This document shows, one piece after another, positions 52,223-63,783 of a stretch of DNA of 64,000 bases (position 1 is its first letter; the number at the start of each line of letters is the position of its first letter). The stretch is from NCBI RefSeq assembly GCF_964204645.1, contig NC_134027.1, forward strand, positions 2,282,485 to 2,346,484. Reading direction: 5' to 3'. Source of the stretch: Tubulanus polymorphus. Lineage: Eukaryota > Nemertea > Palaeonemertea > Tubulaniformes > Tubulanidae. Position numbers and translations under genes: made by a program. Below the pieces are notes generated by a model. The model searched no databases. It was given only the letters and a program-made list of their open reading frames with translations, and was not told where the DNA came from.

Positions 52223-55200
52223 TTAAAACAACGCCATAAATGCACTCAAACCACCGATATCAGTCTGAGGAGGATACTGACTCGCGTTCGATTGTTGCTG
52301 ATGTTGCATAGCAGCCATAGTCTGTAGTCTTTGAAAAGCAGTATTCGCGTTAGAAACCGACGGGTCGATGAGTATAGGACGGTGCGAATCGGTAATGAGA
52401 TCTGATTCGTGCGGCGTATGAGGCAGACACATCGCTGTCGCTCGTTGATCGTGTACGGGTAACGCGACCGCCGCGTCTAATGAAACCAGCGATTTATCGC
52501 TGAAATCGATTCCTTTAACGATGCCTTCGTAATCGTGAACCGCGATACTAGAGTTCAACGCTGTCGTCGACGGCTGCAGATTCAGATACGTATGACCGCC
52601 TTCGATTACCGCTGAAAACGGCAGAGAATTCGTCGGCGATTGTTTACGCGATTTACGTTTTTTATACGGTGATTTGACGGTTGGATTGTCGCCGTGGTGT
52701 TTGATGATGTGCTCTTTTAATTTGTCCCTACGCGAACTGCCGTAGTCGCACATTTCACATTTGAACGGTTTATCGTCTAGATGAATTCGCTCGTGACGCA
52801 CGAGATGACTCTTCTCGACGAACGACCGTCCGCAGTGACTACAGATATAGCTACGTATGGCGCTGTGTATTCTCATGTGAGCGTTCAACTGACTGCGTTT
52901 AGGCGTGAAATATTTACAACCGGCAAACTGACAGGTGAACACATCCCCTACAAATAAAAACACTTCATTAAATAACAGGGTGAACACTAACCGGGAAAAG
53001 TCGAGAAAAAATCAGGGAAATCGACAAATTTTACCAAAAATCAGGGAAAAATCCGGGAAGTCGGATATGCTATTGACCATGTATTTCTCATGTAAGAGGA
53101 TTTATCATACGCCCATACGTGAAATGAGCAATCAGAATCATACCTGAATGTAATCTTTTATGTGAAATTAGATGCGATTGATATTTAGTCGAGAATCCAC
53201 AAATATCGCAAAGAAATGGTCGATTATTGCTGTGCGTCGCTTGATGTTGATCTAACGTACTCTTCGTAGCGAAACTCTTCTTGCACTCGACGCATTGAAA
53301 AGGTTTCTCTCCTGAAATGAAAATATTTGATTGAAGCTTACATAAATAGATCGTTTCTCTCTATTTCACGTAGGCCTGGTTCGTAAATAACTTACCCGTG
53401 TGACATCTCATATGAGTCATCGCATTGTTTTTAGTGCGGAACCTCATTCCGCAGAGATTACACGGGAACGGACGTTCGTCTGTGTGTCTCATTCTGTGAT
53501 ACAATATCTGTTGAATTCGCTCAGTCGTGTATTCACAAAAATCAAAATCGCATTTAAACGGCGGACCTTCGAAGTGTGTTTTCATATGTCTGTAGTAACT
53601 GCGACTCCATTGCGACGTGAAACTGCACACGTTGCACTTGAGAGTTATAGAATGATTGATCTCCGTGTGACGCTGTAAACCTTCCTCATCGACTGATTTA
53701 AACCGGCATATCTCGCACGTAAAGAGTTCTTGATGATTACCGGCAGCGTTCTCAATCACGTCTGGCGCTTGTTCACATTGCGAATCCAACTTCAACTTTT
53801 TCTTTTTCTTACTTCCCGCAGACTTAGAAACGAGCGTTACATCTTTCTTAGTTTTCTCGGGGCTTAAAGCGATTCTTTTCGATATTTTCAGTTCGTTGGT
53901 TCGTTGTTTTTTACTCGGCCGAGCTGGCGTGCTGATCCTCCGCGGTTGGATGCGTTTTCGTCGGTTTTTCGACAACGGCGAATATTTCGGCACGTTTATT
54001 ATCACGTGATCAGAGCCGTTTTCTTCGTTCTCCGACGGACAGTAATCCGGATCTTTTCCGACGGTGACATCATCATCATCATCATCATCATCTTCATAGT
54101 TCGATTCATCATCACCGTTATCTTCATCCGCTGGTCGTTTCTTTTCGGTAATTTCATCACTCGGTTCATCGTTGTTCTCATCTACACCGAGTCTCGGATT
54201 TTCATCGGTAACTGAAACATCGCGTTCGATATCGGTATCAGCTACATCCGTTTGTTCCCTCGTTAAATCTTCTTCATCGTTGTTTTCAACATTTTGATCT
54301 TCGATCGATTCTAACTGCTCCGTGTTTTCTTGCATTCTCACCATTTCATCGGGAATACATATCTTACTACCGGTACTGGTCGTCGAAGGGGCTTTCAGTC
54401 GAACCTGCTGAAAGTGACCGTCCGTCACGTTAGACTCTGATTTCGTATTAACGAGTTGAGTAGGGGTTGACTGCACGACCGCACCGTTATCATTGATAGT
54501 AGAATTCATCGCCATGTCTAGAATATCCGCAGCCGCTTTAGCGCTTTCGTGTTCGGCTAGTTTTTCCGATAAAGTCTGGTAAATGTCGGTAAAAGCGATC
54601 AACTGGGCACCGGCTCGACGAAACAAATCCAGAATATAAAACAGACAAGCTTCGCTTCGTTGAAACAGCGGTTCGTGTTCGATGATTTTTGAAACGATTT
54701 GAAGCTCGATTTCGTTCGGACGAAGCAAATTCAGAAATAAATTAAAGGCACTTTCTCTTTCTTCGAGTTTATAAGCCGTCCATTTCACTAGCAACTGTAA
54801 CTTTAACGAAGCGGGCATGTTCAGATTTCTATTCGTTATGAAACTCTCCAACTTCGCTTGATTGTATTCCAAAATCTCGTTCTGTTGAAGAATTATGTAC
54901 AAATTAGTCTGAATAAATTGAGACACGATCAACGATAAATTAAACAACGCGCATTTATCAGCGATTTCTTTCATACTCAGACAGTTCACGACGCTGATGT
55001 TTCTCTCTAAGAATTCCGCGCAATAATTCTTCACTTTCTCGAGTAGAAAACAATTCGACAACATCAATAATTCTTCGACGTTGTTCACGCTGATCGAAAT
55101 GATTCCCGTGTAGAAATAATCGATGAGATCTTTGACGACTTCGTGATTTGAACTGTAAACGCTGACGTGTTCTTTATCCGTTCGGTTGGATTTCAAAATC

Positions 55201-55415
55201 GAATCGAAATACGGACTCAAAGCGGCGAGCACGTTTTTATGGGCGTAAAACAGGACGCTCTTCGACGGATCGTTCGGATGCTGTACGTGAAATACGACAT
55301 TACAAAATCGTTGGTTGTCTCTTTGGATTTTTAGTTTTTCGAGTAGCGCAGAACCGGCGAGTTCCTCCGTGTAGATATCACTTACACAACTATTCATTTC
55401 ATCTCGGAATTCCAT
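52223..55415 (-). CDS. BTB-BACK-C2H2 zinc-finger transcription factor (ZBTB type)
   Basis: Three exons: 55415-53396, 53311-53144, 52947-52223, joined in phase 1 both times, 970 aa. Residues about 20-135 form a BTB domain ([54 protein letters not shown]) and about 140-290 a BACK-like helical region. A long disordered acidic part follows, including a seven-Asp run encoded by GAT repeats, then a basic KKKKKLK patch that may be a nuclear signal. Nine C2H2 fingers follow: four in exon 1, two in exon 2 (joined by GEKPF linkers) and three in exon 3. The tail is Gln-rich (MQHQQQSN). Nuclear DNA-binding regulator by family; the human orthologue is not clear to me. It shares its upstream region with SMKR1, which is transcribed the other way. 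Confidence 0.92.
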
Positions 55416-56252
55416 GATTAATGATTGATTCTACTTCTACTTAAGCTAAATTATTTAGAATCTAGGTAGGGTCCCATAATTACGATTAATTTAATAATAT
55501 TGAAATGTTCTTTCTTGTGCTTGTTGGATGACCATTCCATTCCATTCTCACAAGTCAGTTCCAGTTCCAGCCAGGCGCAATCAATAGATTTTACTAGTAA
55601 ACTGCTTCAGGTGATCACGCACACCCTCCACATTAAAAAAAGATGTAGGGCCAACGGTACAAATTGAAAATGACAGCGGAAGATTTTCTTGAAACGCTCC
55701 CCCTTTCTCTTCCACCATTTTAGGGAATCCCTTGCACTTCCAAATGTAGGTCAAATATTTTTTGCTTTAATAATATTAAATTCATATCTAGCTAGGTCTA
55801 ACGTATTCTAATAGAAATGTGAAATTTTATATTTTTTATGCAATTTATTAAAACTTCGTGAGAATTCATGATATATTTATGTTTCTATGACGACCGGGAT
55901 TCCGCGTTCTGAATGTAGGTCACTCACTGCTGGGAAACAGAGAAATGTTTACGTTTTACAACTTAATTTAGATGAATATATGAAATTTTAGTGAAAATGG
56001 ACATGTTTGCAACTCAAGATATCGGTAAAATTGTTAGAACTTGATTGGTAATTGCTTACGATACTTAAAATACTGTAGATTCACTATTACAAAAAAAGTA
56101 GAAATAATGGAGAGTAGTCTGTTGGTAATCCGTTCAGATTCAGTCCATTTTGATAAAAACAATATTTCTGTTTTAGGAGAAATATGCTAAGAATTTTTTT
56201 CTGACAACGATGAGTGGTTTTTCATGATATGGACTGCCAACCTTACTGAAAC
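55416..56252. promoter_or_regulatory. Bidirectional upstream region, zinc-finger gene and SMKR1
   Basis: 837 bp separate the two start codons. The right part (from about 55900) probably contains non-coding first-exon sequence of SMKR1. A short ATG frame at 55996 (MDMFATQDIGKIVRT) ends after 15 codons and would be an upstream ORF if transcribed. No TATA box is evident on either side. Confidence 0.35.
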
Positions 56253-56675
56253 ATGGTAAGAAGGCTATTCAAAAAATGAAAGGATTTCAAAAAGGCACTT
56301 AAATTAATTAATCTTCGTCTTCATGAATAATTGATATTTCATTATTTTCATTTGTTTATCATATAGCCAGGTAAAAGCAAGTCTGCTAAGAAAGGAGGCA
56401 AAAAGAGTGGGCGAAAATCAAAAAGCGCCGGTGCTAAAAGTGGTAAAAAGAAGGGAAAGAAGTCTGCAAAGAAATCACGCTCGGCGCCGGCTTCGGCTAA
56501 AGCTGCACGAACTGAAGTCGATATGATGAATCCAGATGCGATGGCGAATCTATACTATATAGCCCACGGACCAGTTGACGCCCTGACATTACGAGGTTTC
56601 GGTTGGGATACCGGCGGTGCTGGTGGCGGTAAAAAGAAAGGCAAAGGAAAAAAGGGGAAGAAAAAGAAGAAATGA
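56253..56675 (+). CDS. SMKR1: Small lysine-rich protein 1 (SMKR1-like), 103 aa
   Basis: The ATG (56253-56255) is the only coding triplet of its exon and is followed directly by the donor GTAAGA. The rest is in exon 56367-56675, after acceptor CATATAG, in phase 0: [20 protein letters not shown] and so on. A lysine/glycine/serine-rich first half is followed by a conserved core, [20 protein letters not shown] then [10 protein letters not shown], and a [15 protein letters not shown] tail. The core matches vertebrate SMKR1 (EVDxxSPAAMxNLYYIAHN...LRGFxW), and the split after the Met codon fits its MPAKGKKG-type start. Function is poorly known; a strongly basic protein of this type could bind nucleic acid or microtubules, but that is a guess. 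It lies between STRIP and AHCYL, as in human. Confidence 0.88.
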
Positions 56676-57451
56676 TCGATGATGATAGATTCAGTTTGTA
56701 TAAAGTGTAGTGCCATCGTAGAATCTCCTCACATATACTTTATATAGAGACTTATTCCATTTACAACTGCTGGAATTTGAAACAGTTCCCGGTGCTGGAT
56801 GCATGTAACTACGTAACTAGTGGATATTGATTCGAGCTTGGGCTCACCAATTTATAACTCATTAAACAGATTAGTAATAATTTGCGCTACAGCGTAGTTC
56901 GACAAAGGGAGTGAACTACTGGTCACTATGCAGGTATCAATCTTACAGCTAAGAGTCACTGCTGTTAGATGTTCACCATTCAAGTGCGAAGACCATCACT
57001 TTTTTCAAGTGTGTTGATGAAATTTTTGAATGTCTGGTATCTGTGGCTTCTTTTTCAATTGATAATGTCTCAAGTGAAGTCCAGAAAACACATGAAGTTT
57101 GATGAATGATGATATTGCATCAAATTTACCGTACTGTCTTGAGGACTCTCTAGTGACCAGGCAACCTATTGATACCTGCATGAGGGCATCATGACGAATG
57201 CGATATTTTTGAATTGTCTGTGTGAATATTTCTCTTTCAAATCTAACTATTCCGAAAGATTTGAAATATGAAGTGTGTGTACAGTGATGTATACATGTTT
57301 GTGTTAAATGTAACAGATATCTATAACAGTGATGCATGTATTAAACCCACATGCCACAAACCTACTCGTCCAACAGCTGTGTCAAACTGTATATTTCAGA
57401 GAATTTAAGATGATTTCAAATACAGGTCTAATTTCAAGATCAATTCAGAAG

Positions 57452-57609
57452 GGGGTCATTCATTTATTACATACATATTAGTGGAGGGGTCAATGCAGTG
57501 GCGTACTGTAATGCTTAATGTATATGAAAGAATGGCCGATTTTGCGCACAGAGGGGGAGGGGGGTTGAAAAATTCAAATCTTATGCATATGTAATAAATG
57601 AATGATCCC
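57452..57609. mobile_element. MITE with GGGTCATTCATTTATT ends (family B, copy 2)
   Basis: 158-bp relative of 32749-32908 with the same inverted ends and the internal GGCGTACTG...AATGTATATGAAAGAATGGCCGATTTTGCG block. It is more diverged, with CpG-type changes in the ends, and its flanking bases no longer form a matching duplication. Confidence 0.75.
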
Positions 57610-58300
57610 GAGGTTCATAATCAGATAGCATATAGACCAGCTGATTAAAGGAATGGTCTGAATATTTCTGTATCGGGCTATTTGCATGTTACAAATAGAT
57701 GAAGTTGTGAACATATAAATCATTGCCTTATATGGGTACCATACACATCAATTCATTTAATATAGATTGTTTATGTTAGCTCTATGCCTACACAAGAGTC
57801 TCAATGTGACAGGTATCATCTGTACCCTGATATGTGGCTGGTCGTTTTATATAGCGGTGTATGATACCTGTTGCTATTATTCCCAATGTTGAATCTTTTG
57901 TTCTTTCCAAATGTTATCAATGTCATTATTTTAAAGCTGAAGGTGACTAGTTTTAAAAACCGATACTACATATTCATTTCTTCCTGGTTTGAATTGGTGA
58001 TTTATTCAAATGAGTTGATTTGGAATGTTTTTCGTTGAGCTATATGTTTGTTTAGAGACAGAAGTTTTTATGTTTGCATATTATCTACATAGAATTTAAA
58101 TTTTTTTGCTATCGAAATGTGATAAACTCATAGCTATCTGTTGTATCGATATAGGATATTTCAAGAGGTTTTTTTTCAGTAAAAAAGAAAACTATAATCC
58201 TATATAGTAAAGGTAGCTATAGCTCTCTGCTGTGATATTTTATATGGTATTTGAACACTAGTGCAGTTCTGAAGCACACAATCATTTGTGGGATTAAATT

Positions 58301-58523
58301 AGGCCAAAAAAAAATTGATACCTTGTTTCTCTGCTCTGCTGAGCTTAAATGTTGACCCGGCCGGCCGCCTATCTACCCTATATATTACTTTTTTTAAAAT
58401 TGTGATCAATTTCACCATAACAGACCCGGCCGCTATAGAAATGAACTGTTTATAAATTTTATCATATTTTACAAAAATGACCCGGCCGCTGCGGAGAAAC
58501 AAGGTATCATTTTTCTTTAGCCT
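58301..58523. mobile_element. MITE, Harbinger-like (family A, copy 2)
   Basis: 223-bp relative of 31665-31875, flanked by TTA on both sides. It carries an additional GGCCGGCC stretch compared with copy 1, and T-for-C changes elsewhere. No ORF. Confidence 0.8.
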
Positions 58524-58943
58524 TAGAGATGTATTTCTTAAGGGACACTGTACTTCATCGGTCTTAGTTAATAAAAGACAAACAGCTTATGTGTTAGAAT
58601 TGTATGTACATACATTTTGAGGTTTCCGAGTTTGTAGTTCTTTGTACTGTGTAGTTTATCAATTTTTTCAATTTTAATGACAATAAAAACATTATTTATG
58701 ATCGATTTGTTAGCTTTAAAGCTAGTTTTGGTCCTATTGTCTGGTGTTCTATCACCATGCTGTGGGATGCTTCAACTGTCGTTTTGCGGTCTATCGAAAT
58801 ATAGCACGATCGCATGAGTGACCAGGCCTCTGATTTTCGAGGAATCATGGTGATACCGATGAATTGATTCGAGGAATGTATTTCCAGGAACCGCTGGCGC
58901 ACTTTGACCCAGTTAGTAATCGGTCACATGGTCTATGACATTT

Positions 58944-58955
58944 CAAGATGGCGGA
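58944..58955 (+). promoter_or_regulatory. TISU/YY1-type element over the AHCYL start codon
   Basis: CAAGATGGCGGA overlaps the ATG at 58948 and matches the TISU consensus SAASATGGCGGC in 11 of 12 positions. Such elements drive both transcription (YY1) and scanning-free initiation on very short leaders, so the leader here is probably very short. Confidence 0.55.
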
Positions 58956-61564
58956 GGCGGCTGTTTCACCACGCTCTCGCGTTGTAAGCCTTCCCAGCCG
59001 GCCGTCTGAACACAAGTTTCAGGCGTCATCACGGGTTAGTATGTTTTTCATATGATTTCGGATGAACTACAGTATTTTCTGCTGTAGATATTTATGTGTG
59101 GTCTGTTTTGAAAAACGATGAATTTGGCAAGTTTTAAAGTACGAGCCACGCTGCGCGGTAGGGTCTAACGAATGTACGGAGGCCCGAAGTTGCATACTGT
59201 ACACACAAACAGCTGATCGGCGATCGATCCTAATTCAATAATATCCTCATCTTTGGCTTTTAGTGAAAGACAAGATTATCATCATGAATTGATCCATTCG
59301 TTAACTTAAAATTGAATCTTAAGAATGAGATGGCCTTAGTTGAGAACCAAATAAGTTGTTTTTTAATTGAAGTAGATTCCTTTGGCTTTGTGTTTACACA
59401 AAATAGGTAGGATTAGATTTAGGTCTATGGTAGAATTAGATTTTTAGACCAAATCACTTGAGGTAACATAAAAGGGATAAATGTTGAGATGGAAGATCTA
59501 TTTCATACCTGTGAACAACCTTTGAGGTTTGTCTCGGGTCAAACCGTAATGAGCGAGAGTGTTATTGTCTTAGTAATGGATGCATTGACGACAAGCGGGA
59601 GAAACCAGTGTTTGAAATCAATTGTATTGTTTACATCTATTGATATATAGATACCAATACCCCATACACCGTCCAACTTATTACATATGGTCATACGATG
59701 ATTCAGTTCTCGACTGTTTGAACTGTAACTACATTTCTGAAGTGATGTCCGTCTGTGAACAGATCTCTAATTCTAGGCAGTTTTATGCCGGTACGTGTCA
59801 CAAACCAGCTCTGAAATCCATGCAACTCAATAGAGAGACATGTAAGGTATATTTCTGTAGGTAGATTGTTTATTTGAGAGGCGCAGACCTGATCAAGGAA
59901 TGAATTGATGTAGATATTTTCAGAAGATCATTAGTGTATCATTTAGACAATATAATATTATTACTTATAACATAGCTGTAGTTATAGCTGATCAGATTTT
60001 ATCTTATCGAATGAAGTGAAATTTCTTTGGTAGGCCTCTATTTAAAAAGTAAGAGAATAACATAACACACAGAAGCAAGACTAATGTCTATTTATTAATG
60101 GATGAGACCTGTTTTTCTGGGATATTTTGCTTACTTTTTAGGATACATACCTCATTTATGTCTTAACAGAATGCCCAAAATCGCGGACAACAACTGAATA
60201 TCCGATATTATTCCAGTTCTGTACCAATTAGATGGATTGGCAAAAAGATTCCTTAAGTCCAGTTGAATGAGAGAGAAAATCCTCCATTTTGTGAAATTTC
60301 TTGAATTTTTACATTGTCACCATGCCTACAAATGAAGTTATTTTTCTTGTGGGGTCTCAACAACTAAATCAGGGTGGCGTAGGCATGGTAACAATGTTCA
60401 AATCCAAGAAATTTCACAAAATGGAGGATTTTCTCTCTCATTCAACTGGACTTAAGGAGTCTTTTTGCCAATCCATCTAATCGGTACAGAACTGGAATAA
60501 TATCGGATATTCAGTTGTTGTCCGCGATTTTTGGCATTCTGTTAAGACATAAATGAGGTATGTGCCCCAAAAAGTAAGCAAAATATCCCAGAAAAACAGG
60601 TCTCATCAATTAATAAATAGACATTAGGTTACGTAGAATCAGGTCAGCTGTCGCAACTGTCTGATTTTTTTTTTCTTCTTTTGTTAGAGAGAATAACAGC
60701 ATGCATGTATAGAATACCTATAGTGTGGAAGAGTATTTTGATTTCCTTGCTCACTTGAAAATGTGGTAAATGATATAAGTTGCTTATTCAAAATCATTAG
60801 TCGACATATAGGCCTATGCAATTAAGCTGTGTATTTGCCTTATAGAGCTTGCCTATATATATATACCTCACTGGAAAAGTCTTTGTGATGGAAAATGATT
60901 GCGACTTTGTGATACTGACTGAATGCTATTTATGTGTGCACTGCTATTTCTGTCAAGTACCGGTAGAAGTAAACAAGTCGAGAAAACTAACTCAAAAGTT
61001 TATTGACGCCTTGAAATGTAACGCATATATTGCTTGATATTGTCAATAACGAATCATGAATATACTATAGATTCAAAGAAAATATAGATTATACTATAGA
61101 TTTACATTACATTTTAAGATTAATAAAGTTTGGATTCGATAATTGAATTAGATAGACCGGCAACCAGTCTAGCCCCGATATATTGAGGATGTACTGCACA
61201 TCCTCTCAAGAAATAATGAATAGAATTTATCAAAAATAAGATAAGGATTATGAAATATATTTGATGCAAAAATTCATAATTGTAATTGTTATTTTGAAAG
61301 GCCAATATTGATGATATAGTGCACATCGACTCATACAGAAACTTTAAATAACGCGTAGCCGTTATCGATGTATATAAACATTATTGTAATGGTTTTTACG
61401 GTGTCAAAAAGATGTTAAGAATGAATAGCACTTGACGCACAGTTTCAATGTTGATCTTTTGTTAGCTCAGTATTTTACAATTTTTTAGGAAAAATTGACT
61501 TCGATACGAAATCGTGTTAGAACTCGAACTATTTCACAGTCATCCACCGATAGCTACAGCTCAA
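58948..61564 (+). CDS. AHCYL: AHCYL/IRBIT (S-adenosylhomocysteine hydrolase-like), first two coding exons (partial)
   Basis: Exon 58948-59034 encodes MAEAAVSPRSRVVSLPSRPS..., leaving in phase 0 at GTTAGT. Exon 61489-61564 encodes EKLTSIRNRVRTRTISQSSTDSYSS and leaves in phase 1 at GTAAGT. The segment SISQSSTDSYSS is the diagnostic Ser-rich region of AHCYL1/AHCYL2, the IP3-receptor binding proteins (IRBIT and long-IRBIT). There it is phosphorylated in steps to control IP3-receptor and Na+/HCO3- cotransporter binding. The catalytically altered SAHH-like domain must lie beyond 64000. The 2.45-kb intron contains a large fold-back element. Identification rests on the Ser-rich motif and its neighbours STRIP and SMKR1. 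Confidence 0.85.
59035..61488. other. AHCYL: AHCYL intron 1
   Basis: GTTAGT donor at 59035 and TTTTTTAG acceptor ending 61488. Apart from the fold-back at 60082-60627, only short ORFs and AT-rich sequence are present; no nested gene was seen. Confidence 0.6.
60082..60627. mobile_element. Fold-back element with ~248-bp arms
   Basis: Arm 1 (60082-60329) and arm 2 (60379-60627) are inverted copies with only a handful of differences around a 49-bp spacer. It lies in AHCYL intron 1, has no ORF and no relatives in the window. A transcript would form an almost perfect 250-bp hairpin. No flanking duplication is obvious. The high arm identity suggests a recent insertion or arm homogenisation. Confidence 0.88.
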
Positions 61565-63042
61565 GTAAGTATAAACATTCCGCTGCCCTCTTCCTCTTAT
61601 CGTTATGTGTTAGTCAACCTGTATTCTGATAGATGTCGCCAGCGTTGTAATGTTTGCAAGTTCAGTTACACTTCATGTTGATAGGAGTCGCCACTAGACG
61701 ATCTCATCCAAGAAATGTCCCTGATATAGTTATGTACGGTTTTTGAATAAAACTGGTGTTTTCATAACGATGATAGTTTAACGATTTAATTTCTGACAGT
61801 TTCGAAGTTTTGACTAAACTTCATCAACTCTAAATACTGTGACTAATATCAGTCCTGATGTTTTGATACGTAGAATATCGTTCGTGACCATCCTCATTTT
61901 AGTTGTTTTTCGCTTTCTCAATTAAATGTTATTATCTTGTCAGAAAATGTTCTAAGACTGAATGCTCTCGAGGTGTTTTGTCTGTCACGTTGAGCCTCGG
62001 ACATTTTAGAAAATTTGCAATATCCAGAATTTCTTTTCTTGTTGACTCGACGGTATAAGGTGTCTGTCTAATTAGCGCTTGTTCTCTTGTGTTCAGATCC
62101 AGATCAATGCGTGTTAGTCGAGTCATAAATTACTGGAAATGTCATCCATTTGAATCAGAAAATCAATCAATATTTCTCGAGAAGATCTGCAAGATAAAAC
62201 TAACTAGACTTTGAATAATGAAGACCGAGGGGAAGGTAGAATTCCTGTCATTGGGGTAAAATCTATCACACTAATCAATAAATATTTATTGATCCGCGTT
62301 GTATGGTCTATAAGAGTAGAAACTTTATTCATAGCTCACAATGTATTTTCTCTACATACATATTATGCGCCAGGCCCTAATTGACGAGGTCCTAATTATC
62401 GTCCATCAAAGCTGGGGTCGGTCATGCGGTTATATTCATAGCTAATTTGATCAGTTATATATGTTGTGAGAGGATCACCGCTGCTACTGCTGCTGGGTTT
62501 CGATAGCATCCACACTGATTATAGTATCTATCATCAGAGAATTGTGAGATATATGCGTAGTCGGATTGCTAGAGGCAACTACCAACAACATGACACACAT
62601 GACACACGTTATATTTAAAATGCATATATTGGCCACAACAACATTGAAATAAGAGTCCTATTAAAATAAAGGATATCTATTTATATCTAGTTTACTATAT
62701 ATTTTTCATGTGATATAACCTTGAATTAATGCCTCGAGGCGTTCGCTCGGATCTATAAGAATGATAGTCTTTGATAAATATTGCTATTCATTTAATTGAC
62801 TGTTATGTTTATGGGACAGTGATGAGCATTAATACTTCACACCCGACCGACGAGAGGATTATTGTTATGAATTGCTGAAAATTGTAGCAATTTATATTTG
62901 ATTTCCGTAGCAGATTTCTGTCAAGGTCATTCGAATGATTAATAAGTCTTTATAGAAGAGAAAATTCGAGCGTTATTACGATTGAAGGACCGAGATACAT
63001 GATGTACAATCATTAATTGAATGAATCGCATAGTTCAATACG

Positions 63043-63066
63043 TATATATATATATATATATATATA
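63043..63066. repeat. (TA)12 microsatellite
   Basis: Uninterrupted TA dinucleotide run. Confidence 0.9.
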
Positions 63067-63379
63067 GCAGCACGAAGGAGCACCTCTAATGCTGTGGTGG
63101 CAGTAGATCGGTTCATTCAATCGGTGGAGAATGATTCGTTCTCCGGGTTCAACTCATTCACTACTCCTCATTTTATTGTCTGACTTGGTTCTCAATAATG
63201 CCGCTATGGTAACTGTGCTACAACCTTCCTCCGGTCTGTTCGTAGTTGCTAATTAATAATCATTTACAAACACCACGATGATGATGCAGTCCGTTCTTAT
63301 TCGCCATCGGGAGCCAATTATCGCATTGACGAAATTTTGAAGATTTTATCCGTTTAATCCGTGAGGTGACCGACTACGG

Positions 63380-63381
<2 letters not shown>

Positions 63382-63416
<35 letters not shown>
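63382..63416. repeat. (TA)17 microsatellite
   Basis: Uninterrupted TA dinucleotide run of 35 bases, followed by CGATATATG. Confidence 0.9.
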
Positions 63417-63420
<4 letters not shown>

Positions 63421-63523
63421 ATATGCGGTGCGTGTGCTTACATGTGGAGCTAACTACAACTCAGTGTTCTTGACACTTACAAAGTTTTAAACGAGAGGAG
63501 TCCTCGTCGAATTTCTGGCGAGA

Positions 63524-63530
63524 TATAAAT
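63524..63530 (+). promoter_or_regulatory. TATA box of the 63.58-kb first exon
   Basis: TATAAAT at 63524-63530 lies 52-58 bp upstream of the ATG at 63582, so transcription would start near 63555 with a leader of about 27 nt. Confidence 0.45.
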
Positions 63531-63581
63531 CGTTTTTTTTCTTATCGTGAATTCTCGCGCGGAGAGACGTCGGCCTCATTG

Positions 63582-63783
63582 ATGATGTCATTAAAGAAAT
63601 TGTTTGTAAAGAATTCGCTCGACAACAATCTTAAATGCAACGACTTGGATATACCGCATAAGATATACGAACAAAATCCGTTCAAAGAAAATCAGCGACG
63701 AAGGAGTAGTATAACTATTGATAAAAAATATCGCGACGATCGCAGGATAAGCATTGTCAGTTCAGGTGGAACTTCGGGCGATT
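63582..63783 (+). CDS. First coding exon, probably an alternative AHCYL N-terminus
   Basis: ATG at 63582 (MMSLKKLFVKNSLDNNLK...), open for 67 codons, ending in phase 1 at a GTAAGT donor (63784). It has its own TATA box. The phase equals that of the AHCYL exon ending at 61564, so both could splice to the same next exon beyond the window, giving two N-termini as known for mammalian AHCYL2. The peptide is rich in Arg and Ser with RRRSSIT and RRISIVSSGGTSG, both RRxS-type kinase sites, which suits IRBIT-type regulation. It could equally be the first exon of an unrelated gene nested in or following AHCYL. Confidence 0.5.

Larger units (their letters stand above)
56676..58947. other. SMKR1 3' region and AHCYL upstream interval
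   Basis: No further gene. Candidate SMKR1 poly(A) signals are at about 57591 (inside a MITE) and 58683. The interval contains the family B element at 57452-57609 and the family A element at 58301-58523. The final ~200 bp should hold the AHCYL promoter. Confidence 0.45.
61565..63520. other. AHCYL: AHCYL intron with candidate internal promoter
   Basis: No further AHCYL exon was recognised before 63.5 kb. It contains AT-rich DNA, a (TA)n tract at 63043-63066 and another at 63382-63416, the second about 110 bp before the candidate TATA box of the exon below. Confidence 0.45.

Noticed and set aside
53904-54215. 103-codon plus-strand ORF with an isoleucine run
   Set aside because: It is antisense to the Asp/Glu-rich part of the zinc-finger gene; the Ile run is the reverse of the GAT repeats.
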